This document shows positions 37,856 to 47,953 of a DNA stretch of 64,000 nt, piece after piece. The notes under the pieces were generated by a model, which was not told the origin of the DNA, ran no database searches, and saw only the letters and a list, made by a program, of their open reading frames with translations. Positions within the stretch are counted from its first letter, which is position 1. Each line of letters begins with the position of its first letter. A program made the position numbers and the translations under genes. Source of the DNA: Loktanella sp. (GTDB lineage: Bacteria; Pseudomonadota; Alphaproteobacteria; Rhodobacterales; Rhodobacteraceae); contig JAIBDT010000002.1 of assembly GCA_024686085.1 (NCBI GenBank), forward strand, positions 1 to 64,000, written 5' to 3'.

Positions 37856-39442
37856 ATGTCATTGGGGCTATTGGATTTATTCGTAATCGGTGCGACGGCG
37901 TTTACATCAGCTGCGGTGTTCTGGGGGCTTCTATTTCTTACCAAAAAACCAGATGGCAGTTCACAAAGTTCAAGCCAAAATCATCTCAAAAAGGTATCCT
38001 TTTTGCTTGAGGCCGAAGCGGTCATCGACGCGACACCGCAAGCCATCGCATTACTTGGTTTACCACCACACAAAGACCTTTCGCGCAGCGACATTATTGC
38101 GGTTTTAGAAAACACTTTTCCGACGCTGTCAGATGAACTGGCCCAATGTCAGGATAAACCGATCATCGTTAATGCCTGTGACGGCACATCGGCTTGGCTC
38201 GAATTGCGTCCCGCCAATGGGCGGATTCAGCTTTGCTTAGGGGCGATTGAAGGCACTGTCGAGACTGCCGCAATTGACATACGCGAAGCCAACGAAGACG
38301 CCGAACTGCTGACATTGCGCGAAATGGTCAACCATGCACCGGTACTGATGTGGCGCTCGGACCCGACAGGCCGATTGGTCTGGGCAAACGACGCTTATCT
38401 CACCGCAAATGATGCATGTTCTGACATCTTAGGTGTAACGCCCACGTTGCCTTCATCTCCACTTTTTAAAGAACTCGAAGACGTGCCTGCTTTCGGCAAC
38501 TCTGTTTGCCGCACATCCCTGAAGGTTCGCAATGATGACGCTCCTAGGTGGTATGAGGTTTCGACAGTTAAAACAGACACAGGGGCCGCGCAATTCGCGA
38601 TCAACGTTGACCCCATTGTTCGCGCAGAGCTGGCGCAACGGAAGTTCATGCAAACACTTAGCCAAACCTTTGCGCAGCTCTCGATTGGCTTGGCTATCTT
38701 CGACAGACGCAGGCAGCTTGCAACCTTTAACCCCGCATTATTTGACATGACGGGCCTGCCAATCGAGTTCCTCTCGGCCCGCCCTACCTTGGATGCGTTC
38801 CTTGATCACCTAAGAGAATTGCGGATGCTTCCCGAACCAAAAGACTATGCAACTTGGCGTGAACAATTCATGGCTCTCGAAGCGGAATCAAAAATCGGCG
38901 GATATTCAGAAAGCTGGAACCTACCGGACGGCCAAACCTTTCAAGTTACCGGCAGACCCTATCCAGACGGCGCCTTTGCGTTGCTCTTTGAAGACATCAG
39001 CGCCGAAATCTCGCTGACACGGCGGTTTCGGTCCGAAATTGAAACCAGCCAAGCCGTCATGGACAAAATCGAAGACGCAATCGTGGTGTTTTCCAACGGG
39101 GGAAACCTTGTGCTTTCGAACGAAGCCTACAACACGCTTTGGGATGGCACATCCAATGTGGGCTTTGGGCAGTGTGACCTTCGCGGCGAGCTTAGCAAGT
39201 GGCAAGAACGGTGCACGCCATCCCGCATTTGGACAAATCTGCGTGAATTTACAACGCAGATGGGACTTCGCAAACCTTGGACAGACACGGCCATTCTAGA
39301 TGACGGACGATGGATCAGTTGTCATGCAGACCCGATTTCCGGCGGCATGACCATGGTCCGGTTCCGGTTTCCAAGCAGCCCCTCGGCTACTGTGCAAAAG
39401 CTAACGCAGGTTGATCCGGCTTTGAATGTCATGAAACGCTGA
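37856..39442 (+). CDS. PAS-domain protein without kinase domain
   Basis: 528 residues. One N-terminal helix (LLDLFVIGATAFTSAAVFWGLLFL) is followed by about three PAS-like modules: one near 50-130, one near 160-255 (MVNHAPVLMWRSDPTGRLVWAN), and one or two from 275 to 510 (LSQTFAQLSIGLAIFDRRRQLATFNPAL and AIVVFSNGGNLVLSNEAYNTLW). I see no His-kinase dimerisation motif, N box or other output domain. ATG at 37856 follows GGGACGGA; a GTG at 37829 is less likely. It follows regB by 71 bases and precedes tsaE by 39. It may sense something and signal by contact; this is inference. Confidence 0.75.
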   Translation: MSLGLLDLFVIGATAFTSAAVFWGLLFLTKKPDGSSQSSSQNHLKKVSFLLEAEAVIDATPQAIALLGLPPHKDLSRSDIIAVLENTFPTLSDELAQCQDKPIIVNACDGTSAWLELRPANGRIQLCLGAIEGTVETAAIDIREANEDAELLTLREMVNHAPVLMWRSDPTGRLVWANDAYLTANDACSDILGVTPTLPSSPLFKELEDVPAFGNSVCRTSLKVRNDDAPRWYEVSTVKTDTGAAQFAINVDPIVRAELAQRKFMQTLSQTFAQLSIGLAIFDRRRQLATFNPALFDMTGLPIEFLSARPTLDAFLDHLRELRMLPEPKDYATWREQFMALEAESKIGGYSESWNLPDGQTFQVTGRPYPDGAFALLFEDISAEISLTRRFRSEIETSQAVMDKIEDAIVVFSNGGNLVLSNEAYNTLWDGTSNVGFGQCDLRGELSKWQERCTPSRIWTNLREFTTQMGLRKPWTDTAILDDGRWISCHADPISGGMTMVRFRFPSSPSATVQKLTQVDPALNVMKR

Positions 39443-39481
39443 ATTGGCTTGCAGGCACCGACCCAGACCATATCTTAAGGC

Positions 39482-39952
39482 ATGGCTGAAAATACACTCG
39501 ACATCGTGCTTTTGGACGAAACTGACACCATAGGATTAGCAACACGCATCGCACCGCATTTGCGGGCCGGTGATACATTGCTGTTGGAAGGACAGATCGG
39601 GGCAGGCAAATCTGCATTTGCGCGCGCCCTCATTCGTGCGCGTTTGGGTCGCGTCGAAGACGTGCCTTCGCCGACCTTTACAATCGTGCAAACCTATGAC
39701 GACGCTGACTGTGAAATCTGGCACTGCGACCTATACAGATTGACCCACCCTGACGAAGCACTCGAGCTTGGGCTGGAGGACGCATTTTCATCCGCCATTT
39801 GCCTAATTGAATGGCCCGACAGATTGGGTAGCGACCTGCCCGCCAATGCGGCAACCCTGTCATTCAAAGCAACCGAAACAGCCCATCACGTCAAAATCAC
39901 CCTCCCAGACAGTATGAAATCCCGACTATTGAGGGCAATTCAAGATGCGTGA
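39482..39952 (+). CDS. tsaE: tRNA t6A synthesis ATPase TsaE
   Basis: Small P-loop ATPase of 156 residues that works with TsaB and TsaD in threonylcarbamoyl-adenosine synthesis. Walker A is GQIGAGKSAFAR at about residues 37-48; VPSPTFTIVQTYDD and CDLYRLTHPDEALELGLED are conserved. Overlaps amgK by 8 bases, so coupled. Confidence 0.94.
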   Translation: MAENTLDIVLLDETDTIGLATRIAPHLRAGDTLLLEGQIGAGKSAFARALIRARLGRVEDVPSPTFTIVQTYDDADCEIWHCDLYRLTHPDEALELGLEDAFSSAICLIEWPDRLGSDLPANAATLSFKATETAHHVKITLPDSMKSRLLRAIQDA

Positions 39953-40913
39953 TCAACTTGTCGCAGACGTATTGGCAAAATCAATATGGGCCGATTGGAC
40001 AAGGACGCCTATCACGGGTGACGCCTCATCCCGCCGCTACTTTCGTTTGAGAAAGGCAAGCGAAGCTGACATAATCGTCATGGATGACCCATCGCGAACC
40101 ACAGCGAAATTCGCCGAGATTGCAACTTTTCTAACCCTATCAGGCTTCGCAGCACCCGAGATATATCTCCACGATCCCAAATTAGGGATCATGGTCATTG
40201 AAGATCTTGGCCCCAACGATTTCGCCGCACACCTGCACAACGAACCAAACGGCGAGGCTCTGCTTTATAAGGTCGCGACCCAAACGCTTTGCTATCTGAA
40301 CAACCAGAAGACCGATCTCGAACTCGGGGCAATTGACGCTTATACTGCGCCAACCATGATCAATCTGGCGGCCCTGCACTACGCGCCTGATCCAAGCTGC
40401 GAAAATGCCCTGTGCGACGCGATGCAGTCAGCATTTCAAGCACAAGTAGACCCCTCCCCACACCTTGCCCTGCGTGATTTCCATGCGGAAAACCTGATCT
40501 GGCGACCAGAGCAAAAGGGCTTGGATCGAGTTGGGTTGCTTGATTTTCAAGACGCCTGCTATGCACCAGCAGGCTATGATTTGATGTCTTTGATCCGCGA
40601 CGCACGGCGTGATGTGGACAAAAAGATTGCCTTGGATTGCATTACCCAGTTCTGCGAGGCAACAGACCGCAACCCGCAAGAATTTTCAGCACACCTCGCG
40701 TGTATTTCAGCCCAGCGCAATCTACGCATCCTTGGAATTTTTGCGCGCCTGTCCAAGCAAGACGGCAAAACCAAATACCTGTCCTTTCTGCCACGGGTCT
40801 GGGATCACCTGATGACAGACTTATCGCATCCCGCTTTGTTTGAACTCCAATCGACGGTCGCCCAACACCTGCCACCCCCAAATGCGGAAACCCTGCAAAG
40901 GCTGCAATCATGA
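39945..40913 (+). CDS. amgK: Aminoglycoside phosphotransferase-fold sugar kinase AmgK-like
   Basis: 322 residues of the APH kinase fold. TGDASSRRYFRL is the glycine-rich N-lobe start, LALRDFHAENLIW the catalytic loop (Asp in RDFHAENL) and VGLLDFQDACYAP the metal-binding DFQD. In Pseudomonas AmgK phosphorylates N-acetylmuramate/GlcNAc at the anomeric position and MurU makes the UDP-sugar, a cell-wall recycling bypass that avoids fosfomycin-sensitive MurA. The murU-like gene directly follows with 4 bases of overlap, which supports this role over antibiotic resistance. Confidence 0.85.
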   Translation: MRDQLVADVLAKSIWADWTRTPITGDASSRRYFRLRKASEADIIVMDDPSRTTAKFAEIATFLTLSGFAAPEIYLHDPKLGIMVIEDLGPNDFAAHLHNEPNGEALLYKVATQTLCYLNNQKTDLELGAIDAYTAPTMINLAALHYAPDPSCENALCDAMQSAFQAQVDPSPHLALRDFHAENLIWRPEQKGLDRVGLLDFQDACYAPAGYDLMSLIRDARRDVDKKIALDCITQFCEATDRNPQEFSAHLACISAQRNLRILGIFARLSKQDGKTKYLSFLPRVWDHLMTDLSHPALFELQSTVAQHLPPPNAETLQRLQS

Positions 40914-41593
40914 CACAACGCCCCGTTCTTCTATTCGCCGCGGGACTTGGCACACGCATGGGTGTGCTGACGCAGGACTGTCCAAAGCCACTTATCGAGG
41001 TCGCGAAAAAACCCCTGATCGACCACGCGCTTGACCTTATAGAACGCGCCGATGTCGGACCTATCGTCGTGAATGTGCATTACAAAGCGGACATGATGCG
41101 GGAACACTTGGCGACAAAAAACATCCTTATCTCTGATGAAACGAATGCCTTGCTCGAAACAGGCGGCGGCCTCCGGCACGCCTTGCCGCTACTTGCCGCG
41201 AGCCCCGTTGTCACGCTGAACACCGATGCCATTTGGCAAGGTCCCAATCCGATAAATGCGCTGCTTGCATCATGGCGACCCGAGATGGAGGCGCTTCTGG
41301 TCACAGTCCCGCGCATGAACGCAATCGGACATAAGGGACAGGGTGATTTTATCGCCGACGGGGCAGGCAGGCTTAGCCGTGGCGCGGGCGAGATATATAC
41401 AGGCTTGCAGATCATTCGGACCGACGATCTGCATGCGATTACCGAAACCACATTCTCAATGAACGTTCTGTGGGACAGGATCGCAAAGCGCGGCGGACTT
41501 TACGGGCTGTCATACACGGGAAATTGGTGCGACGTCGGGCAACCCGAAAGCATTGCACTGGCCGAACAGATGTTAGGACACGATCATGTTTAA
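40910..41593 (+). CDS. murU: Nucleotidyltransferase MurU-like
   Basis: 227 residues, GT-A nucleotidyltransferase. VLLFAAGLGTRMGVLTQDCPKPLIEVAKKPLIDH is the G-x-G-T-R-M ... PKP signature for NTP binding; VTLNTDAIW carries the metal Asp; GNWCDVGQPESI closes the site. With AmgK it would make UDP-MurNAc from recycled MurNAc. Overlaps addB by 8 bases. Confidence 0.85.
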   Translation: MTQRPVLLFAAGLGTRMGVLTQDCPKPLIEVAKKPLIDHALDLIERADVGPIVVNVHYKADMMREHLATKNILISDETNALLETGGGLRHALPLLAASPVVTLNTDAIWQGPNPINALLASWRPEMEALLVTVPRMNAIGHKGQGDFIADGAGRLSRGAGEIYTGLQIIRTDDLHAITETTFSMNVLWDRIAKRGGLYGLSYTGNWCDVGQPESIALAEQMLGHDHV

Positions 41594-44531
41594 TCCGTCG
41601 TCAAAACCGCGCATTTTCGGGATGCCGCTGGGCGCTGACTTCGCGGGGTCTCTGGTGGCTGGCCTGCAAGACAAATTAGACGGAATGCCCCCCGCCGATA
41701 TGGCGCGTGTCGAGATATTCGTAAACACCAGCCGGATGCGCCGCCGTATCCGCGAGGTCTTTGATGCAGGCCCAGCCCGCCTATTACCGCGCATTCGCCT
41801 GATCACAGAACTGGCCAACGATCCGATTGTGGACGCAGGACCACCCTCGGTCTCGCCATTGCGCCGCCGCCTGGAATTATCACAACTCGTCGCAGCACTT
41901 CTGGACCAAGACCCGACCCTCGCGCCGCGCGCAGCACTTTATGATCTATCAGACAGTCTTGCAAAACTGATGGAGGAAATGCACGGCGAAGGCGTCGATC
42001 CGGCAATATTCACCAAGCTCGATGTCACAGACGAATCTGGACACTGGGACCGCGCCCTGCGGTTCTTGAACATTGTGACCAAATTCTTTGACGAACACAC
42101 ACCACCCGACAAAGACCTGCGCATGCGCCGTGTGGTTGATCAACTTGCGACCCGCTGGAAAGACACGCCACCAAATCACCCGATCATCGTTGCGGGCTCG
42201 ACAGGGTCACGCGGGGCGACCGCGCAGTTCATGCAAGCCGTCTCAAACCTGCCGCAGGGTGCGGTCGTTCTTCCAGGGTTTGACTTTGACCTACCGACGG
42301 ACGTTTGGGACCGGATGACCGACGATCTGGTCTCAGAAGACCACCCGCAATATAGGTTCCGCAAACTGATGGACATGATCGGTTTCAGCAATGACGACGT
42401 TGAACGGTGGGACACAACCCCGCCGCCACATCCCGCACGTAACGCGCTTGTTTCACTTTCACTACGCCCGGCGCCCGTAACCGATCAATGGCTGCGCGAC
42501 GGGCCAGACTTGGGCGACCTAAAAGATGCAACCACAGGCTTGACCTTGCTCGAGGCACCCTCACCCCGTGCCGAAGCCGACGCAATCGCACTGCGGTTGC
42601 GGGTCGCCACCGAAGAAGGCCTTACCGCCGCCCTGATCACTCCTGACAGGATGCTCACCCGCCAAGTCACCGCAGCCCTTGATCGCTGGAACATCAGGCC
42701 AGATGATAGCGCCGGCACACCCCTACCGCTCTCGCCACCCGGACGGATGCTACGCCATGTGGCCGATCTGTTTGGCAAGCCGGTGACGGGCGAAAGCCTG
42801 CTTACTCTTCTCAAGCACCCGCTATGCAATACAGGCGGATCGGCGCGTAACGATCACTTGTTATTCACGCGCGAGCTAGAACTCGAACTGCGGCGCAACG
42901 GACCCCCGAACCCGACCGCCGAAACACTCGACACATGGGCGCGCAAAACGGCGGGGTCAAATCCGCAGCGTATCGCATGGGCGGCTTGGCTTGGCGGGTT
43001 AATCACTGGGCTTGATCTGCCCCTGACCCTTAGCCTTACAGACCATATCGCGGCGCATCGGACGTTAACCGAAATCCTATGTTCAGGACCAGACGAAGCA
43101 GGATCAGGGGAGCTTTGGCGCGAGGCGGCAGGGCGCGAAGCCCAGCGCATTTGCGATAACCTGACCAATCACGCAGACGCTGGCGGACAACTAAACCCAC
43201 GCGAATACGCGGCACTCTTTGGCGCTGTTTTGGCGGAAGGCACAGTGCGCAACCCTGACGGGGCACACCCAAATATCCTGATCTGGGGCACGCTAGAGGC
43301 CCGCGTTCAAGGCGCCGACCTTGTGATCCTTGGCGGCATGAACGAAGGCATCTGGCCAGAGGCCGCAGCGCCCGACCCTTGGCTAAACCGTAACATGCGC
43401 AAGCAGGCAGGGTTACTTTTACCAGAGCGACGCATCGGTCTATCCGCGCACGACTACCAACAAGCCATCGCTGGCAAAGAGGTCTGGATCAGCCGCGCAA
43501 AACGGTCGGCAGAGGCGGAAACTGTGCCTTCGCGCTGGGTCAATAGGCTGGTCAACTTGCTTGGCGGTCTTCCAGCAAACGGCGGACAGATCGCATTGGA
43601 CAAGATGCGAGCCGAGGGCGACAAATGGCTGGCAAGAGCGGCGGCCTTGTCGCTACCTTTGAAACGCAGCGAACCCGCCAAACGACCCTCTCCACAACCG
43701 CCCGTTACGGCGCGACCCAAATCCATTTCCGTCACACAGGTCAAAACACTGATCCGCGATCCATATGCGATCTATGCGCAAAAGGTGTTACGCCTCAAAG
43801 AACTGGACCCGCTAAACCCAACTGTTGATTTCCGACTTCGTGGCGAAATCATCCATGAAATCCTTGAAGATTTCATCGGCGGTGACATTAAAGCAGCAGA
43901 TGAAAACGCACGCGACCACCTGATGCATCTGGCCAACGAAATCTTCACGCGCGACTGCCCGTGGCCGACAATTCGGGCGCAATGGCTGTCGCGGTTTGAA
44001 CGTATCGTCGATATCTATCTGGCAGGCGAAAAGGAACGACAGGCGCTTTGCGACACGTCAGTCCTCGAGAAAAAGGAAGAACTGACCGTGCTCAACACAG
44101 GTGTCAAACTTGTCTGCAAAGCCGACAGAATTGACCTCGCACATGACGGAACTGCGTTGATCTACGACTATAAGACGGGGCAAATTCCCACCAAAAAGAT
44201 GCAAGAACAGTTCGACAAACAACTGCTGCTCGCTGCGGCTATGGTCGAACGCGGTGCATTTGGCGAAGTGGGCAAACGGCCCGTTTCAAGCGCGTCGTTT
44301 GTCGCGATAAACACCGTCATGCGGGATGTGGACGCGCCTTTAGACGACAACCCCGTAGATCAGATATGGACGGATTTTGCCAAGCTTTTGAACGAATACA
44401 ACATTAAGTCACGCGGTTACACGGCACGGATTGCAACCTTTTCGCGCACCGATGTCAGCTACTATGACCACCTGTCACGTTTTGGCGAATGGGACACCAG
44501 CCAGACCGCCAAGCCAGAGGATTTAACATGA
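41586..44531 (+). CDS. addB: Double-strand break repair nuclease subunit AddB
   Basis: 981 residues, the alphaproteobacterial AddB type, partner of AddA in the helicase-nuclease that processes double-strand ends for RecA. The middle (about residues 240-680) includes ILGGMNEGIWPEAAAPDPWLNRNMR, a helicase-related motif found in this family. The C-terminal RecB-type nuclease motif is ALIYDYKTGQIPTKKM (about residues 855-870), preceded by RGEIIHEILEDFI. I did not see the intact Walker A of AddA, as expected for AddB. ATGA overlap with addA: one operon and one complex. Confidence 0.94.
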   Translation: MFNPSSKPRIFGMPLGADFAGSLVAGLQDKLDGMPPADMARVEIFVNTSRMRRRIREVFDAGPARLLPRIRLITELANDPIVDAGPPSVSPLRRRLELSQLVAALLDQDPTLAPRAALYDLSDSLAKLMEEMHGEGVDPAIFTKLDVTDESGHWDRALRFLNIVTKFFDEHTPPDKDLRMRRVVDQLATRWKDTPPNHPIIVAGSTGSRGATAQFMQAVSNLPQGAVVLPGFDFDLPTDVWDRMTDDLVSEDHPQYRFRKLMDMIGFSNDDVERWDTTPPPHPARNALVSLSLRPAPVTDQWLRDGPDLGDLKDATTGLTLLEAPSPRAEADAIALRLRVATEEGLTAALITPDRMLTRQVTAALDRWNIRPDDSAGTPLPLSPPGRMLRHVADLFGKPVTGESLLTLLKHPLCNTGGSARNDHLLFTRELELELRRNGPPNPTAETLDTWARKTAGSNPQRIAWAAWLGGLITGLDLPLTLSLTDHIAAHRTLTEILCSGPDEAGSGELWREAAGREAQRICDNLTNHADAGGQLNPREYAALFGAVLAEGTVRNPDGAHPNILIWGTLEARVQGADLVILGGMNEGIWPEAAAPDPWLNRNMRKQAGLLLPERRIGLSAHDYQQAIAGKEVWISRAKRSAEAETVPSRWVNRLVNLLGGLPANGGQIALDKMRAEGDKWLARAAALSLPLKRSEPAKRPSPQPPVTARPKSISVTQVKTLIRDPYAIYAQKVLRLKELDPLNPTVDFRLRGEIIHEILEDFIGGDIKAADENARDHLMHLANEIFTRDCPWPTIRAQWLSRFERIVDIYLAGEKERQALCDTSVLEKKEELTVLNTGVKLVCKADRIDLAHDGTALIYDYKTGQIPTKKMQEQFDKQLLLAAAMVERGAFGEVGKRPVSSASFVAINTVMRDVDAPLDDNPVDQIWTDFAKLLNEYNIKSRGYTARIATFSRTDVSYYDHLSRFGEWDTSQTAKPEDLT

Positions 44532-47500
44532 TCCGCAACGACGCAACCCAACGGCAGGTCGATGCCGCCAACCCCAAGGCCTCGACATGGCTGTCGGCAA
44601 ATGCGGGGTCCGGCAAAACGCGCGTTTTGACCGACCGCGTGGCGCGGCTGTTGTTTGACGGGGTAGAGCCGCAGAATATCCTTTGCCTGACATACACCAA
44701 AGCCGCCGCCGCCGAGATGCAAAACCGCCTGTTCAAACGGCTTGGCGCTTGGGCAATGATGGACGACGACAAGCTGCGCAGCGACCTCGTCGAGCTAGGA
44801 ACCGAAGGCAAAATTGACAAGCTGCGACTTGCAAACGCGCGGCAGCTTTTCGCGCGCGCAATCGAGACCCCCGGTGGTCTGAAAATCCAAACCATCCACT
44901 CTTTTTGTGGCGGGGTATTGCGACGCTTTCCGCTAGAGGCAAACATCAGCCCGCAATTCCGCGAGATGGAAGACGGCATTGCTCAAGACCTGCGTGCAGA
45001 GGTCGTCGATGACATGATCACAGACGCACACGCCGCCCTTGTCGACAACTTGCTTTACTACTTTTCGGGCGCTGATCTGGCCGACCTGACCGCCAACATC
45101 GCCCGCCAACGCGAAGCCCTTGCCATCCGCCCATCCGATACTGATCTGCGCGGCACGCTTGGTCTTGACCACGACACCAGTCGCGAAAGCATTTTGAAAA
45201 CTATCTTTATGGACGGTGCAACCGAAACCCTTAAGGCCCTCATTCCAGCCCTACAAAAAGGGTCAGCCAATGATGTGAGGGCAGCAATCACACTTAGCCA
45301 AATCAACTTTGACAGATCCCCCAAGATCGCCGACGTTTTAATCCTTGAAAGCCTGTTCCTGTTTGGCGGAACAGCCAAGTCACCGTTTGGGGCCAAGTTC
45401 GACACTTTCCCAACAAAGGGGACCCAAAAAGCAAACCCCGAACTGATCGACGATCTGCATCCCGTTATGGAGGCCGTCGAGGCATGTCGCCAACAACGGC
45501 TCGCCCTAAACGCTTACGACAGAACCCGCACGCTTTACGATTTCGCAGACGTATTCCTGCCCGCCTATGAGCAGCGCAAGGTGGACATGGGGCTGCTGGA
45601 TTTTGACGATCTTATCGTGAAAACCAAGATGCTTTTGACAGATGAAAAGGTTGCCGCTTGGGTACTTTTCCGACTGGATGGGGGCATCGACCACGTGCTT
45701 GTGGACGAGGCCCAAGACACCAGCCCCAACCAATGGGCCGTGATCCGTCAGCTAACCCACGAATTTACCGCAGGCGTCGGTGCGAACCCTGATATCGAGC
45801 GCACGATCTTCGTCGTCGGTGACCGCAAACAGTCGATCTATTCCTTCCAAGGGGCCGCCCCCGAGGCCTTCGACCAAATGCGCCACCACTTTGACGACGC
45901 GTTACAACATGTGGGCCGCAGCCTTGCGAACCTGCAGCTTAGCTACTCGTTCAGATCCTCCCCTGCGATTTTGCGTGTTGTCGACGAAACCTTTGTCGGC
46001 CCCAAAAACATCGACCCCGAAACAGAGGCCAGACACCTCGCCTTCAAGGCAGACATGCCCGGTCGTGTGGACCTTTGGCCAGTGATCGAAAAGACCGAAG
46101 ACGATGATACGAACGACTGGTTCGCGCCCGTCGACCAGCCCAGCAAAACCAACGAAAAGGTCCTGCTCGCCAATCAGGTCGCGGCGCAGATCAAGCATAT
46201 GATCGCCCACGACACCCTGCCTGAAGAGATCGGCAATACGGGCGTCTACAATCACCGTCCCATCACCGAAGGCGACGTGCTAATCCTTGTGCAAGGGCGC
46301 AGGACAGGGCTGTTCTCTGAAATCATCCGTGCATGCAAAGCTGCCGATCTGCAAATTGCAGGGGCTGACAGGTTGCGGGTCGGGGCCGAACTTGCGGTGC
46401 GCGATCTGACAGCTCTTTTGTCATTTCTCGCCTTGCCAGAGGATGATCTATCGCTCGCATGTGCCCTCAAATCCCCTCTGTTCGGTTGGACCGAACAAGA
46501 CCTCTTTACGCTTGCGCACCACAGACCTGAAAAAGGGTTTCTATGGCCCGCGCTGCGTGACGCAAGCGAACACAAAGCGACCATCGACATCCTGCAAGAC
46601 CTGCGCAAACAGTCCGATTTCTTGCGGCCCTACGACCTGATCGAACGTATCCTGACCCGCTTTCACGGTCGCGAAAACCTGCTTGCACGCCTCGGAATCG
46701 AGGCAGAAGACGGCATCGACGCCCTCCTATCCCAAGCGCTGATTTACGAATCCAACGGGGTGCCAAGCCTCACAGGCTTCTTAGCCGCAATGCAAACCGA
46801 CGACCTAGAGGTCAAGCGCCAGATGGACAGTCAAGGTGACCGCATCCGCGTAATGACCGTTCACGGCGCGAAGGGCTTAGAGGCCCCAATTGTATTCCTG
46901 CCCGATTGCGCGAAAAAGAAAGACCCACCCATCGGCGACCTGATCCCGTCAAACAATCATATCATCTGGCGACCCAACGCCGATAACGCCTGCGAAACTG
47001 TGCAGTCCATTACCAGCGACCTTAAGGCATCCCTACAAGAGGAACGCTTGCGCCTGCTCTACGTCGCTATGACGCGCGCTGAAAAATGGCTGATCGTCGG
47101 GGCGGCAGGCGATGTCGGCAAAGATGACGATAGCTGGTATAACATGATCCAAGGCGGCATGACCCACGCGGGGTCCGTAGACGAGGTCAGTTTTGGCCTG
47201 CCAATTAAACGGGTCAGTCATGAACTATGGACCACCGGCGAACGCCAGCCGCCGCAATCCGTCACCGAACAATCTAACGCACGACCCATCCTTGGGGACA
47301 TGCCCGAAATTATGCCCAGCAAAACCCTCGCGCCGTCTGATCTAAAGGGCGCAAAGGTCCTGGCAGGCGATCCCAGCAAGATGGACGAAGATACGGCGAT
47401 GGCACGCGGCACAGCGATCCACCTTCTGCTCGAACACCTGCCGCTTGTGCCCACCAAAGATCGCGACGGTCTCGCCCGTGCGCTATTAGCAGGCATGGAT

Positions 47501-47896
47501 CAGGGCTTTGGCGACGATAGCGAAATCGCGCCACATGTTATGGCGGTTCTCGACGCGCCCGCCCTCGCCCATCTGTGGACACATGATGCGCTGACCGAAG
47601 TCGACATCAGCGCCCAAGTGGACGACATCCGGTTCCACGGGTCCATCGACCGCCTAATCATCAGCGACACAACCGTGCTGGCGATTGACTATAAATCGAA
47701 CCACTTCGTGCCTGAAACACCTGACAAAACACCCGAAGGATTATTACGCCAGATGGGGGCCTATCAGGCGGCCTTGGGCAAAGTGTTCCCAGATCACAAG
47801 ACTGATGTCGCAATCCTCTGGACTGAAAACGCAACATTGATGCCAATGCCTGCGAAACTGGTGCTGGATGCTCTCGATCGCGTGACCATACCTTGA
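44528..47896 (+). CDS. addA: Helicase-nuclease subunit AddA
   Basis: 1122 residues. UvrD-like helicase: Walker A in SANAGSGKTRVLTDR (about 24-38), CLTYTKAAAAEM, Walker B VLVDEAQDTSPNQW, VVGDRKQSIYSFQGA, and VMTVHGAKGLEAPIVFLP. YVAMTRAEKWL is the last helicase motif. A C-terminal RecB-family nuclease (about 960-1110) carries LLEHLPL and LAIDYKSNHFVPETP. Start at 44528 gives the ATGA overlap with addB. Cytosolic DNA repair enzyme. Confidence 0.96.
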   Translation: MIRNDATQRQVDAANPKASTWLSANAGSGKTRVLTDRVARLLFDGVEPQNILCLTYTKAAAAEMQNRLFKRLGAWAMMDDDKLRSDLVELGTEGKIDKLRLANARQLFARAIETPGGLKIQTIHSFCGGVLRRFPLEANISPQFREMEDGIAQDLRAEVVDDMITDAHAALVDNLLYYFSGADLADLTANIARQREALAIRPSDTDLRGTLGLDHDTSRESILKTIFMDGATETLKALIPALQKGSANDVRAAITLSQINFDRSPKIADVLILESLFLFGGTAKSPFGAKFDTFPTKGTQKANPELIDDLHPVMEAVEACRQQRLALNAYDRTRTLYDFADVFLPAYEQRKVDMGLLDFDDLIVKTKMLLTDEKVAAWVLFRLDGGIDHVLVDEAQDTSPNQWAVIRQLTHEFTAGVGANPDIERTIFVVGDRKQSIYSFQGAAPEAFDQMRHHFDDALQHVGRSLANLQLSYSFRSSPAILRVVDETFVGPKNIDPETEARHLAFKADMPGRVDLWPVIEKTEDDDTNDWFAPVDQPSKTNEKVLLANQVAAQIKHMIAHDTLPEEIGNTGVYNHRPITEGDVLILVQGRRTGLFSEIIRACKAADLQIAGADRLRVGAELAVRDLTALLSFLALPEDDLSLACALKSPLFGWTEQDLFTLAHHRPEKGFLWPALRDASEHKATIDILQDLRKQSDFLRPYDLIERILTRFHGRENLLARLGIEAEDGIDALLSQALIYESNGVPSLTGFLAAMQTDDLEVKRQMDSQGDRIRVMTVHGAKGLEAPIVFLPDCAKKKDPPIGDLIPSNNHIIWRPNADNACETVQSITSDLKASLQEERLRLLYVAMTRAEKWLIVGAAGDVGKDDDSWYNMIQGGMTHAGSVDEVSFGLPIKRVSHELWTTGERQPPQSVTEQSNARPILGDMPEIMPSKTLAPSDLKGAKVLAGDPSKMDEDTAMARGTAIHLLLEHLPLVPTKDRDGLARALLAGMDQGFGDDSEIAPHVMAVLDAPALAHLWTHDALTEVDISAQVDDIRFHGSIDRLIISDTTVLAIDYKSNHFVPETPDKTPEGLLRQMGAYQAALGKVFPDHKTDVAILWTENATLMPMPAKLVLDALDRVTIP

Positions 47897-47921
47897 CCAT
47901 TCGCGGCGCGGTTCATAGGTT
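47893..47921 (+). promoter_or_regulatory. Putative promoter of trxA
   Basis: TTGACC at 47893-47898, 17-base gap, TAGGTT at 47916-47921. It overlaps the addA stop, giving trxA its own start of transcription; AAGGAG precedes the trxA ATG. Confidence 0.5.
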
Positions 47922-47953
47922 CTGGTCAAATCACATCGTCAAGGAGAGCCGAC

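Noticed and set aside
39945-40913. Aminoglycoside resistance kinase
   Set aside because: The fold matches, but direct linkage to a MurU-like gene and tsaE points to MurNAc recycling (AmgK).
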